A DNA stretch of 26,037 nt from Limisphaerales bacterium (GTDB lineage Bacteria > Verrucomicrobiota > Verrucomicrobiia > Limisphaerales > PALSA-1396), in the NCBI GenBank assembly GCA_003140275.1, contig PLJQ01000142.1:1-26037 (forward strand). Direction: 5' to 3'. A model generated the notes under the pieces. That model was not told where the DNA came from. It did not search any database and saw nothing but the letters and a program-made list of their open reading frames with translations. Below, one piece after another: positions 7,531-15,861 of this stretch. A program made the position numbers and the translations under genes. Positions within the stretch are counted from its first letter, which is position 1; every line of letters begins with the position of its first letter.

Positions 7531-8550
7531 TCATGCGTGGTGCTTCCATTCGCCAGAATACAGGCTCTCGTAAGTCGGCGACGTTGCATGGGCGGCCAGC
7601 CCTAAAACCGAATTGAAGGCCGTCATTGGGTAAAAGCGCCGATTGAACCTGAAGACATATTCATTCAGGTAAGTTTGCAAGTGGTGCTGGGCGATGGCTC
7701 CGTGGTGGGTGCCAAGAATCCACGTTTTCAGATTTGAAAAGACGAGGTGAATCATTGGCAAATGCGCTTCTGCCTTGTCCGGGTCGCCTGCCAGTGTCAG
7801 ACGATCATGCACATACCCCAAGGATGAAAGGGTATCATAGCTGTGCCATGCGTCTGTTCGCACGGTTGAACCTTTGGCGACGTTCTCGGTGACGAAGGTG
7901 GTTAAATCAGCGGCGCCACGAGTGGCCACCACGCGCAACCGTAACCGGCCGGCATAGACCAGTTTCTTGAGCGGTATGCCGCCAGAATGGTCTTGTTGAT
8001 GTTTCGCTGCCCGGTGTTCGGCGTCTTTGCGTAAGCGAACTTCGACGGCCCCAACCACCACGGCCTTATGATGCACCCCGCGCCCCTCACCGCGCGTCCG
8101 CCCCCCGATCAGGCATTCATCAATTTCGACCGGATATTCGGTGCCGATGCAATCCCGCTCTGGCCGCACCATTCCCGCTCGCAATTTCTGCAGCAGCATA
8201 TAAGCGGTCTCATAGCGGGATAGGCCAAGTTGCCTCTGGAATTGAAGGGCGGACTGTCCGGGAGTTTGAGTCGTAACCAAATAGGCCCCCCAGAACCAGG
8301 TGGCGAGCGGGGTGTGCGTAGCCTGCATGACCGTTCCACTCGACAGGGCTGTGTTCCTCTTGCACTTTCGGCAGCGTAAGATTACCGTTGCGCGCGTCGG
8401 GAAGCGATATGGCTCGCCCTGCACTCCGCATTTCGGGCAGGTGAAACCGTTTGGCCAGCGCATAGCCTCAAGATACTTGGCACAGGCATCGTCATTCGGG
8501 AAAACCTTTTGGAATTCCGGGAGATTAGTAGGGAAGCCGCGTGGGTCCAT
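7531..8550 (-). CDS. IS1595-family (ISXO2-like) DDE transposase
   Basis: Catalyses cut-and-paste or replicative movement of the surrounding element. The N-terminus has a zinc ribbon with CPKC (Cys38/Cys41) and CRKC (Cys60/Cys63). The catalytic domain shows VEIDECLIGG with Asp144, VRTDAWHSYD with Asp233, and LGTHHGA followed by YLNEYVFRFNRR with Glu297, all typical of the ISXO2-like fold. At 339 residues it is full length with no frameshift. The start ATG at 8550 lies 26 bp inside the right inverted repeat, and the stop at 7531 faces the convergent secreted-protein gene. Confidence 0.95.
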   Translation of the reverse strand: MDPRGFPTNLPEFQKVFPNDDACAKYLEAMRWPNGFTCPKCGVQGEPYRFPTRATVILRCRKCKRNTALSSGTVMQATHTPLATWFWGAYLVTTQTPGQSALQFQRQLGLSRYETAYMLLQKLRAGMVRPERDCIGTEYPVEIDECLIGGRTRGEGRGVHHKAVVVGAVEVRLRKDAEHRAAKHQQDHSGGIPLKKLVYAGRLRLRVVATRGAADLTTFVTENVAKGSTVRTDAWHSYDTLSSLGYVHDRLTLAGDPDKAEAHLPMIHLVFSNLKTWILGTHHGAIAQHHLQTYLNEYVFRFNRRFYPMTAFNSVLGLAAHATSPTYESLYSGEWKHHA

Positions 8551-8576
8551 AGGTTAAAAAAAGCTAAAAATTGAAG

Positions 8577-8600
8577 TTGTCAAGAAACCGGATAGGCAAG
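8577..8600 (-). repeat. Right terminal inverted repeat of the IS1595-family element
   Basis: Read on the minus strand it begins CTTGCCTATCCGG and ends TTCTTGACAA, matching the left end at 23 of 24 bases. An inward TTGACA lies 25-30 bp upstream of the transposase start. Confidence 0.92.
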
Positions 8601-8608
8601 GTATAAAC
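8601..8608. repeat. Target-site duplication, right copy (GTATAAAC)
   Basis: Identical to 5341-5348. This is the pre-insertion RHS sequence that encodes Val-Tyr-Thr. Confidence 0.9.
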
Positions 8609-9255
8609 GAACAGGACATGGGCCGCCGCATCCACTTTGTTGGTGACAAGACCAAATTGATTGTAGTTCCAGGAAGTCGTCTGGCTCTTGCCATCGGTGA
8701 GCGTCAACCTATCGCCGGCGGTATTGTAAGTGTATTGGTTGGTCGTAATGCCGGGATAAACCTCGCTGGTCTTGCGTCCCGCCGCATCGTAAGCGTAGTT
8801 GACGACGTTCGACCCAAGCTGGTTCGTGTAGCTGGTCGCCGCGCGCACGTTCGCCGAATAAACGAACGTCTCCACCCCGCCGTCGGGATACCCGCGTGTC
8901 AGCAAGCGATTCAAATTGTCAAAGGTGTTGGTGATGGTCACTCCGTTTGCATCCACCGAGTTGGTGGTGCGGTCGAGAACATCATAAACGATTTTACTCG
9001 ACTGACCGAAGGCATTGCTGACGGCGAACTGTAATCCTTGATTGTTAAACCAGTTGGTGATGCTGGTTCCGGCCCGGTCGATGGAACTGGTAAGCTGGCC
9101 GATGAGATTGTAATTGTTGGTTACGCCGTAGCCGTCGGCATAAATGGTGTTGGTCCGGTGCCCGGCGTTGTCGTAGAAAAACGAAGTGACCTGGTTCAGC
9201 GGATCGGTGATCGACGACAGCGCGCCGCAAGTGCAGTAATTGTAGAGCGTAACCC

Positions 9256-9444
9256 GGGGGAGAAGGTCGGAATGAGGGCGGTCCAAACCACCATTTTTTC
9301 TGATTACCGCCCCGCTCCTCGCCAAACTCAAACGCGCTTTCCGACGGAGTTATCTGGTTAGCTGGCGCAAAGAAAACTACAACTCGCATCGCAATGTAAG
9401 TATTGGCTATCGTTGCTTCCCGATTTCGGCAGGGACACGCTTAA
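9256..9444. other. Non-coding junction between RHS remnant and sugar-hydrolase gene
   Basis: No supportable gene lies here. The segment marks the abrupt end of RHS homology and the transition from the lower-GC accessory region to the GC-rich block. Short frames read through it on both strands but show no recognisable protein. Any promoter for the plus-strand gene at 9466 would lie here; I see no clear consensus boxes. Confidence 0.5.
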
Positions 9445-9738
9445 ATGAATTGCCGATTCGCATCGATGAAAACATTCCTAACGTTGCTTTCGCTGTTTGG
9501 ATTCAGTCTTTGCGGATGTGTCTGGCAAACGACGGTGGCGCCGAACTCGCCGCAACCGGGTCTTGATCGAAGCGACCCTTCGGTCCGGGTGACCGAATTG
9601 GATTACGCCGAATCGCGTCAAGTTGATTGGTGGTTGCGGCATCCGGTGTATGGCGATCCTTCGTTCGATTCCTTCGAGCCGAGCGCGCGCCGGACAATCC
9701 GATTCATCGCGGTTCGCCGCCATTCGAGTGGCCGGTGA
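9445..9738 (+). pseudogene. N-terminal lipoprotein part of the frameshifted GH43-like gene
   Basis: This frame encodes a lipoprotein signal from the second ATG (9466): MKTFLTLLSLFGFSLCGC with a lipobox ending in Cys. A proline-rich linker follows, then a segment ending HPVYGDPSFDSFE. It continues logically in the neighbouring frame with RAPDNPIHRG at about 9684. Beyond 9680 this frame reads Arg-rich nonsense until the stop. It is therefore the true start of the next entry, separated from it by a one-base shift in the GC-rich run 9675-9695. Confidence 0.75.
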
Positions 9739-11459
9739 ATGGCTTTTTCTTCGCCGATCCGGTGAGCCGCAACTGGTATGTTTATGTCGGCGACTATTGC
9801 CGGGGTTATGGCGCTTGCGCCAGCCGTTGCCTGCTGTATCGCTCCACGGATCGCGGCCAGAGCTGGCAGAATCTTGGCCCGGTTCTCCGGGGCGACGCGA
9901 AACTTTTCGACAAGAACGGCCACACGCCGGACGTGAGCGTGGTATTCGCCGAGGGGCGTTATCACATGATTTACGACTGGGGTGAACTGGACTTCAACCG
10001 GGAAGGCGGCCTCGCGTATGCCTGGGCCGGGAAACCGGAAGGCCCGTTTCATCGCGCGCCCCAACCGATCACCCGCAACACAACACTCACGCCGCTGCTC
10101 GGAAAATACCAACGCACCTACGCCGCGACGCTGGTTCGACGAAAGTCTGACTGGCTGATTGCCGGGATGATGGACAGCGCCCCAAACAGTTGGGCGCTGT
10201 TCACGATGACGTCACCGAAACCGGACGGTCCGTACTCGGAACGGCAACTCGTCCGCCACGTCGAGCGGAATGATTATCATCCGCCGTTGATGGAGTTTTT
10301 CCCGGCATTCACGCACGACGGTTATTTGTACGCGCCGGCGACTTCGGTGGCGTTGAACCGCAATTTCAATGTGCTCTTTCGCGCGCCGTTGGAGCGGGCC
10401 ATGGAGCCGGGCGCGTGGGAAATATTCCGGCACGGCTCGGTCTGGCACGCGGAGGATGTGGAGAACGAGTTCTTCGGGATATGGGGTCAAACCTTCTCCG
10501 GCTGGGTGGACGCGGGCGGAACGTTTCGAGTGATGTTCAACAGCCGGGCTGCGAAAGGCTTTGGCACCGTCAATCTCGCCCAGCGTCCGTGGAAGCAGCC
10601 GCTGCGCAAACGTGGCTTCGTCTTGACGGGTCATGAAGGGCCAAGTTTCACCTGTCTGCGCCGTGCTTTCGGTGATTTCAAGCTGGAAGCCGCCATGCAG
10701 GTGCGTGGAGTGGCCCGGATTTTCTGGGATTACCGCGGCGTTCTGGGGCCGAATGTCCCGCAATCCGACGCGACGCTCCACCCGCTGATGCGGTCACACT
10801 TTCGCGCCGTTGAACTCACGCCCGAGGGTTGGCGCGTGGTCGTCGTAGGTGAACCCGGAAAGGAAGAAATATTGGCTTCGGGTCGAGCGCCCCATTCTTC
10901 TTTGTGGAATTTCACTTTGGAACATCGGGCGAACGGCACCGCGCGGTTTTTGGGTAACGGTCGGGTTTTGTGGGAGGAAAAGGGCCTCGCCGTGGATGAT
11001 GAAACAAAACCCGTCGTCCTCGGGATCATGGTGGAGCCGCACAGCCGTCTGTCCGTCGAAAAATTTCACGTCTCCGGACAAGCGACACCGGCGAGCCTGA
11101 CCTATCTCTACACCGAGGCTTTGCTCGGCGCGGGTGAGAATCCAGCGCATTGGCAGGAGCGACGCGAGCCTGCCTTCCGGCACGAGATCGGAGTGGTGTC
11201 GCGCCGTGAGCACGCGCGCGTTAAATGGAACGTCGCCGGTCGTCGGATGGCGCTGTGGAGTCCACGCGGCCCCGAGTTTGGACGGGCTGAAGTGTTGGTT
11301 GATGGCCAACCGGCAGGAGAGATCGATTTGTACGCGGAGCACCCGGCGACCTCGCAGAGGGTGTGGGCAAGCGCAACCCTGCGTGATGGCTTCCATGCGG
11401 TTGTCCTGCGCGGCGAAACGGGTTTCCTGCCGGTCGATTGTCTGGAGGTTGAGAATTGA
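9627..11459 (+). CDS. GH43-like beta-propeller lipoprotein, frameshifted 5' end
   Basis: About 590 residues of intact secreted protein. Residues ~20-320 look like a five-bladed glycosidase propeller of the GH43/GH32-type clan: WPVNGFFFADP, WYVYVGDY, GHTPDVSVVF with a conserved-looking Asp, and repeated WYVYV- and RYHMIYDW-like strands. Residues ~330-485 resemble a concanavalin/LamG-like domain (KLEAAMQVRGVARIFWDY), and ~490-610 a carbohydrate-binding-like C-terminal domain (HARVKWNVAGRRMALWSPRG, EIDLYA). The first 17 codons of this frame are not native. The real start is in another frame (9445-9738), reached across a one-base shift, and includes a lipoprotein signal, so the product would be anchored outside the cytoplasm. 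The long intact 3' frame argues for a recent mutation or a sequencing error. The DUF1080 gene follows 74 bp downstream, suggesting one operon. Confidence 0.65.
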   Translation: MVVAASGVWRSFVRFLRAERAPDNPIHRGSPPFEWPVNGFFFADPVSRNWYVYVGDYCRGYGACASRCLLYRSTDRGQSWQNLGPVLRGDAKLFDKNGHTPDVSVVFAEGRYHMIYDWGELDFNREGGLAYAWAGKPEGPFHRAPQPITRNTTLTPLLGKYQRTYAATLVRRKSDWLIAGMMDSAPNSWALFTMTSPKPDGPYSERQLVRHVERNDYHPPLMEFFPAFTHDGYLYAPATSVALNRNFNVLFRAPLERAMEPGAWEIFRHGSVWHAEDVENEFFGIWGQTFSGWVDAGGTFRVMFNSRAAKGFGTVNLAQRPWKQPLRKRGFVLTGHEGPSFTCLRRAFGDFKLEAAMQVRGVARIFWDYRGVLGPNVPQSDATLHPLMRSHFRAVELTPEGWRVVVVGEPGKEEILASGRAPHSSLWNFTLEHRANGTARFLGNGRVLWEEKGLAVDDETKPVVLGIMVEPHSRLSVEKFHVSGQATPASLTYLYTEALLGAGENPAHWQERREPAFRHEIGVVSRREHARVKWNVAGRRMALWSPRGPEFGRAEVLVDGQPAGEIDLYAEHPATSQRVWASATLRDGFHAVVLRGETGFLPVDCLEVEN

Positions 11460-11533
11460 CTTCGACCGGATCGCGTTGCCGCCCCGGTCAATTCCGGCGT
11501 GCAATCTCGCCACTGCGCCGGCAATATCACGGC

Positions 11534-12736
11534 ATGAAACCATTCTCCCTGATTCTCCTGATGGCGGCAGGTGTCACCGCGCTGGCCGATGACAACGACG
11601 GTTTTGTTCCGCTGTTCAACGGGCGTGATCTCACCGGCTGGGTGAACGCCAATTGCGCGCCCGAAACGTGGAGCGTACGCGACGGCATGATCCATTGCAC
11701 CGGCCATCCCACGGGCGCACTGCGCACCGAACGGCAATACGAAAACTTCATCCTCGAACTGGAATGGCGGCACCTGGAAAGCGGCGGCAACTCCGGCGTG
11801 TTCATCTGGGGCACACCCATCGCGGCGCCCGGTGTGCCGTTCCTCCGCGGCATCGAGGTGCAGGTGCTCGATCACGGTTACGCCACGCAATACGAGAAGC
11901 GGCACGGGAAGAAAGGCGACTGGTTCACCACGCACGGCGACGTGTTCCCCATCCACGGCGCGACCATGAAACCGTTTGGCCGGCACAACGGCGAGCGCAG
12001 CTTTCCCTCGGAGGAACGGAGCAAAGGGTTTCCGGAGTGGAACCACTATCGCATCGTTTGCACCAACGGTGTGATTCGACTGAGCGTGAATGGCAAGGAA
12101 GTTTCCGGCGGCGAAAACTGCAACTATCGCAAAGGCTATCTCGGGTTGGAATCGGAAGGCGCGCCGGTGGACTTTCGCAATCTCCGCCTCAAGGAACTGC
12201 CGTCCAGCAACGCACCGGCGGAACTGACCGCGCCGTTAGACCTGGGCTGGCGGACGATTTTCACTGGCCTTGACCTGCGCGGTTGGAAAACGAATGCGAC
12301 GACGGCGGCGCGCTGGCAGGCTGGCGGCGGCCGCATTGCGCTCAAAGCCGGCGAACCGGACGCGGAGGCTACCCTTTGGACGGAGAACGATTTCGGCGAT
12401 GAGGAATTCGTGCTGGATTGCCGAACGGTGAAACCAACGGAAGGGAAGAAACTGTCATTGCCGTCCATTCAGTTGCGTGGCAAGGAGGGCAAAGGCGCGG
12501 AGGTTCAAATTTTTTGGGCACTCTTTAACCCGCGGACTCCCACCAAAGGTGCGGTGCCGGGCAATTACCAACGCATCATCATCACGGTGAAAGCTCGTGA
12601 AGTGACGGTGAGGCGCAACGACCAGGAAACGCAACGCCTCACCCTCCCGGCGGATGCTCCCGCGCGCGGCGCTCTTGGCCTGCGCGACACCGGTGGCGCC
12701 GTAGAGTTCATGAATCTCTACGCGCGCGATTTGTGA
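11534..12736 (+). CDS. Secreted double DUF1080 (3-keto-disaccharide hydrolase family) protein
   Basis: The family acts on extracytoplasmic sugars: members hydrolyse 3-keto-glucosides or disaccharides, or bind glucans. The first domain opens with GFVPLFNGRDLTGW and contains YENFILELEWRH, NSGVFIWG and a GIEVQVLDHG core, ending WNHYRIVCTNG and YLGLESEGAPVDFRNLRLKE. A second, shorter copy begins WRTIFTGLDLRGWKT and ends DTGGAVEFMNLYARDL. ATG 11534 is chosen because it starts a clean signal peptide (MKPFSLILLMAAGVTALA, cut before DD); the frame is open 26 codons further upstream but that stretch is Arg-rich and unlike a signal. With the preceding GH43-like lipoprotein it forms a likely sugar-degrading pair. 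Confidence 0.88.
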   Translation: MKPFSLILLMAAGVTALADDNDGFVPLFNGRDLTGWVNANCAPETWSVRDGMIHCTGHPTGALRTERQYENFILELEWRHLESGGNSGVFIWGTPIAAPGVPFLRGIEVQVLDHGYATQYEKRHGKKGDWFTTHGDVFPIHGATMKPFGRHNGERSFPSEERSKGFPEWNHYRIVCTNGVIRLSVNGKEVSGGENCNYRKGYLGLESEGAPVDFRNLRLKELPSSNAPAELTAPLDLGWRTIFTGLDLRGWKTNATTAARWQAGGGRIALKAGEPDAEATLWTENDFGDEEFVLDCRTVKPTEGKKLSLPSIQLRGKEGKGAEVQIFWALFNPRTPTKGAVPGNYQRIIITVKAREVTVRRNDQETQRLTLPADAPARGALGLRDTGGAVEFMNLYARDL

Positions 12737-12757
12737 CGATGCCTGGCGAAAGCTTCC

Positions 12758-12778
12758 CCCCGCCTGGCGCGGGGTTTT
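12758..12778 (+). terminator. Candidate Rho-independent terminator
   Basis: A GC-only stem, CCCCGC / GCGGGG (12758-12763 and 12769-12774), with a 5-base loop is followed by TTTT, 22 bp after the DUF1080 stop. The T-run is short, so it is a weak but well-placed terminator for the sugar-hydrolase unit. Confidence 0.45.
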
Positions 12779-12955
12779 GCTGATCCTTTCCACCCCACTC
12801 CCAAAACTTCCCCCGGCCTTGCCACAGACCTTGTGGCCAATCCTCCCGGCTCTTTGGGTGGACGCACCCTCCGATTGACGATCATAAGCCAAGAAACGGT
12901 GAGTCTTCGCCAAAAGCCGTAAAGACCCTTCTGCTGCCGCGTGGTGGAATAAATC

Positions 12956-14278
12956 ATGATTGTGAACTCTAAATCCCACATCAGGTTTGCGTCCCGGTCA
13001 ATGAAGGGCGGAAACACCTTGAGTTGGATTACGCTGGGCTGGATCATCCTGCTCGCGCGCTCAATTACTTTATCGGCCGCCATTACACCCGATGCCAGCA
13101 AGGCAACGGTCCTGGACGAGGGCATGAATGGGTACCGGAAAACCGAGGCTTCCGGCGTCATTCTGGCGTTGCAAACCCGTTTGGAACGCGGTGAAACGCG
13201 GCTTCGGCATGAAACCCGGCACGGCTATCTGCTATCGCTGTTGCATGAGCTGAATGTGCCGGTCTCCTCTCAACTGCTTGTTGCCTCAAAAACTTCACCC
13301 AACAAAGCGCTCATTTCTCCGCAGAATCCGCGGGCCCTTTATTACAATGATCAGGCCAGCGTCGCGTATGTGCCGTCCGCTGAACTCATCGAGCTGGCCG
13401 CCGCCGATGTCAAACTCGGCGTCGTTTTCTACACGCTCGAACAAAAGGAGTCCGCCCAACCCCGTCTGGTACGTGATGATCGCTGCCTGGAGTGCCACGC
13501 TTCCTCGAAAACGCTTGATGTTCCCGGTTTGCTGGTTCGTTCCTTTCTGACGAAAGATGACGGGGACGTGGACGTGCTCAGCGGAATCGTGGTCACGCAC
13601 CGAACGCCGATCGCCGAACGCTGGGGCGGTTTTTATGTCACCGGCACTTACGGCGCGTTGACTCATCGTGGAAATCTCTTTGGCGCGGAGGCCATTGCCC
13701 GTCACGAAAAAGATCCCGCGTGCAACGCGAACATCACCGATCTCAAACCCTTTCTCGAGGTACGCAAATATCCGGACGGCGGAAGTGACATTGTATCGCT
13801 GCTCGTGCTCGAGCATCAGGCGCACATGCAAACGCTGCTCACGCGTCTCGCCGCCGAATCCAGGAACGCCCTGCAGACCGGTGACAGTCTGCGGCCTGCC
13901 TACCCGGCCATCGAAGCCGTCCTCAAGTACATGCTCTTCACCGACGAGGCGGGCCTCGGCTCAACGGTGCGCGGCACGAGCGACTTTGCGCACTGGTTCG
14001 AGCAGCAAGGCCCGAAAGACAAACAAGGCCGCTCGCTGCGCCAGTTCGATCTGCAAACGCGCCTTTTCAAATTCCCTTTCAGCTTCATGATTTATTCTCC
14101 TTCCTTCGAGGCTGTTCCAGCGCCGGCGCGCAAACATTTCTACCGACGGCTCTGGGACATCCTCTCCGGGGAAGACCCATCGCCTGATTACCGAAAGCTC
14201 TCCGAGGCCTCGCGCAAGGCGATCCGTGAAGTCCTCATCGAAACGAAAAACGACCTGCCAAACTATTGGCGCTTTTGA
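12956..14278 (+). CDS. Exported c-type cytochrome-like protein with a single heme motif
   Basis: A 440-residue exported protein. A basic 20-residue N-region precedes a hydrophobic segment (WITLGWIILLARS), which is a signal peptide or anchor. One CxxCH heme-attachment motif, CLECH (Cys177, Cys180, His181), implies a covalent c-type heme and periplasmic location. The rest is a long domain without a family I can name; a YYND, AYVPSAELIELAAADVKLGVVFYT stretch lies before the heme and a KYPDGGSDIVSLLVLEHQAHM helix after it. ATG 12956 is preferred because GGTGGA lies 7 bp upstream; ATG 13001 is the alternative. The DUF2231-cytochrome gene starts 62 bp after its stop, so the two are probably co-expressed parts of one electron-transfer path. 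Confidence 0.75.
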   Translation: MIVNSKSHIRFASRSMKGGNTLSWITLGWIILLARSITLSAAITPDASKATVLDEGMNGYRKTEASGVILALQTRLERGETRLRHETRHGYLLSLLHELNVPVSSQLLVASKTSPNKALISPQNPRALYYNDQASVAYVPSAELIELAAADVKLGVVFYTLEQKESAQPRLVRDDRCLECHASSKTLDVPGLLVRSFLTKDDGDVDVLSGIVVTHRTPIAERWGGFYVTGTYGALTHRGNLFGAEAIARHEKDPACNANITDLKPFLEVRKYPDGGSDIVSLLVLEHQAHMQTLLTRLAAESRNALQTGDSLRPAYPAIEAVLKYMLFTDEAGLGSTVRGTSDFAHWFEQQGPKDKQGRSLRQFDLQTRLFKFPFSFMIYSPSFEAVPAPARKHFYRRLWDILSGEDPSPDYRKLSEASRKAIREVLIETKNDLPNYWRF

Positions 14279-14340
14279 ACCGGTGTTGCCGCCCCTTGAG
14301 ATCAGATGCAAAGCAACGAACCCCGGGAGCTTGCAAACGT

Positions 14341-15300
14341 ATGACGCGAATCTTGAGGCCCTGGAGACTGTTCTTGTGTCTCGTTGTTTTGAGTGCCGGC
14401 CTGCCCGCCCTCGCGGCGATCCCATCCCCGGGCAACCTTCACAAAATCTTTCAATGGCGTCCCTTTCTCGCTCCCTTTCATGCCGTAGTGCTTCATTTTC
14501 CAATCGGCTTCCTTACCGTGGTTTTCATACTTGAACTCTACGGTTTCACCTACCCAAGCCATGAAATCCGGCGCGTAACACGGCTATTCCTCTGGCTAAG
14601 CCTTGTCGCCGGCATCATTTCGGCCGCCTTCGGAATCCTGCGCTCGGAAACCGGCGGGTACGAATCACACGCTCTTCGACTGCACCGTCTGTTTGGGCTG
14701 GGCGTTCCAGTATTCACGCTGGCCACGCTGGTTTTCCAGAGACCTGCCTGCCGCACCGGCGCTGTTCGCGTTTGGATTCGCGGTTACCATTTGCTTCTGG
14801 CCGGGACGCTGACCCTGGTTGTGGTTGCCGGCCATCTCGGCGGCAATCTCACCCATGGCTCGAAATACCTTATCGAAAACGCGCCCGCATTTGTGCGCGA
14901 ACTCGTCGATCACGAACCCGCTGAAAATGTTCCTGCCATTGCCACGGACCTTGATGAAGCGAAGCGTCTCTACGTGGAGAAGATCCAACCCATCTTCGCC
15001 GCCAAATGTTACGCCTGCCACGGTCCGGAAAAACAAAAGAGCGGTTATCGCCTGGACCAGGCCGGATTCGCCTTCAAAGGAGGTAAAAGCGGCAACATCG
15101 CCATCAAACCCCATGATCCCATCGAAAGCCATCTGGTGCGCCTCATCCTGCTGCCACCGCACCATGACGACGTCATGCCGCCCGAGGGCAAACTACCGCT
15201 CGCGCCTGAAGAAATCATGGCCATCATCGACTGGATTCGAAACGGTGCCGCGTTTCCGGATGCGTCCTCATCGGGGATCAACGTCAGTAAGAGCAACTGA
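14341..15300 (+). CDS. DUF2231 membrane domain fused to planctomycete-type cytochrome c
   Basis: A 319-residue membrane-bound heme protein. After a signal peptide (ending LPALA) it has a DUF2231-like four-helix membrane region: HAVVLHFPIGFLTVVFILELYG, then hydrophobic helices with conserved His, to GHLGGNLTHG. At its C-terminus is a PSCyt1-type cytochrome domain with KCYACHGPEKQKSGYRLD (Cys223, Cys226, His227) and a DDVMPPEGKLPL motif providing the likely distal Met. This fused layout is common in Planctomycetes and Verrucomicrobia, where such proteins probably pass electrons from the periplasm to the membrane. ATG 14341 gives the clean signal peptide, with GGGAG 11 bp upstream; the frame is open further upstream but the added residues are Cys/Arg-rich. 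It ends 46 bp before the convergent MarR gene. Confidence 0.85.
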   Translation: MTRILRPWRLFLCLVVLSAGLPALAAIPSPGNLHKIFQWRPFLAPFHAVVLHFPIGFLTVVFILELYGFTYPSHEIRRVTRLFLWLSLVAGIISAAFGILRSETGGYESHALRLHRLFGLGVPVFTLATLVFQRPACRTGAVRVWIRGYHLLLAGTLTLVVVAGHLGGNLTHGSKYLIENAPAFVRELVDHEPAENVPAIATDLDEAKRLYVEKIQPIFAAKCYACHGPEKQKSGYRLDQAGFAFKGGKSGNIAIKPHDPIESHLVRLILLPPHHDDVMPPEGKLPLAPEEIMAIIDWIRNGAAFPDASSSGINVSKSN

Positions 15301-15346
15301 CTTCCCATCTACGCGGTTACGGGCATACGCCAGGGACGCTGGCGAG

Positions 15347-15835
15347 TTAATTTTGTTTCGGCGATTTTTCCGCCACGATTCTGCAGGCGTCCGCCACCCG
15401 CGCCAGGTGTTCCAGAAATTCTTCGCGGCGCGCTTCCGGCAAAGCCGTCAGAATGTCCGTTTGCAGCGCCACCGCGGTTGCGCGTGCCGCCTCATATTTC
15501 CGTTTGCCGGACGGCTTGAGCCGGATGCGATGGGCGCGCCGATCTTGCTCGTGCGTTTGTCGATCGACCAACCCGGCCTTTTCCATTCGTTCCAGCAACG
15601 ACGCAACGGTGTTGGGGTCGCTGGCCATCAACTGCGCCAGTTCACGTTGCGTAATGCCTTCGTTTTCCAGCAGAGTGCGCATCACAGTGAATTGATCGGG
15701 CGTCACGCCGAGGGTCGCGAGGCGGCGACGAAACGCCTGATTCAATCCATACCAGGCACGGCGGAGCAACAGCGGCAGCCGGCGTCGATCCGGCGAATCG
15801 ATTGGCAACTCACCAGTAATTTTGGCTGCGGGCAT
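15347..15835 (-). CDS. MarR-family transcriptional regulator
   Basis: A 162-residue winged-helix DNA-binding protein. The core reads GVTPDQFTVMRTLLENEGITQRELAQLMASDPNTVASLLERMEKAGLVDRQTHEQDRRAHRIRLKPSG (shown here by its parts GITQRELAQLMASDPNTVA, the recognition helix, and DRRAHRIRL, the wing), the standard MarR layout. ATG 15835 (MPAAKITG) is preferred; 28 further codons upstream are open but would overlap the promoter and palindrome. The gene is divergent from the PQQ-like propeller gene at 15986, with a 150-bp shared intergenic region. It probably represses itself and may control 15986-21751. The ligand is unknown. Confidence 0.88.
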   Translation of the reverse strand: MPAAKITGELPIDSPDRRRLPLLLRRAWYGLNQAFRRRLATLGVTPDQFTVMRTLLENEGITQRELAQLMASDPNTVASLLERMEKAGLVDRQTHEQDRRAHRIRLKPSGKRKYEAARATAVALQTDILTALPEARREEFLEHLARVADACRIVAEKSPKQN

Positions 15836-15861
15836 GGTCAAAAATGAATGTTGCGGACATA

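Larger units (their letters stand above)
5349..8600 (-). mobile_element. IS1595-family transposon with passenger genes, 3252 bp
   Basis: The element is bounded by 24-bp inverted repeats and an 8-bp direct repeat, and encodes an ISXO2-like DDE transposase at its right end. Beyond the transposase, about 2 kb of cargo fills the rest: a small charged ORF, a HEPN-like protein and a secreted protein, all without a transposition motif. A plain IS1595-type element is usually about 0.7-1.1 kb, so this belongs to the passenger-carrying kind known in some IS1595 subgroups. It interrupts an RHS gene whose frame is restored exactly by removing the element and one target copy. The ends are nearly identical and the transposase is intact, so the insertion looks recent and may still be mobile. 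Confidence 0.9.
8564..9331 (-). pseudogene. RHS/YD-repeat protein, upstream part, truncated and split
   Basis: YD repeats (DPLNQVTSFFYDNAGHR, VYDVLDRTTNSVDANG, YAYDAAGRKTSEVYPG, TYNTAGDRLTLTDG) run to VDAAAHVLFVY, where the transposon intervenes at 8601. The last residues (LPIRFLDNFNF) are encoded by the transposon end. The repeat homology starts abruptly at about 9255 with TLYNYCTCGALSS. The stretch upstream of it in the same frame does not look like RHS protein, so the 5' part, including any signal sequence, is gone. With the element and one target copy removed, the frame continues as VLFVYTYDSND into 3348-5348. Both truncation and insertion indicate a dead gene. Confidence 0.85.

Noticed and set aside
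7431..7616. Short plus-strand ORF at the 3' end of the transposase
   Set aside because: It overlaps the transposase antisense for half its length and the rest is a short gap, with no ribosome-binding site.
9675..9695. Programmed -1 frameshifting site
   Set aside because: There is no slippery heptamer or obvious downstream pseudoknot; a mutation or sequencing error is simpler.
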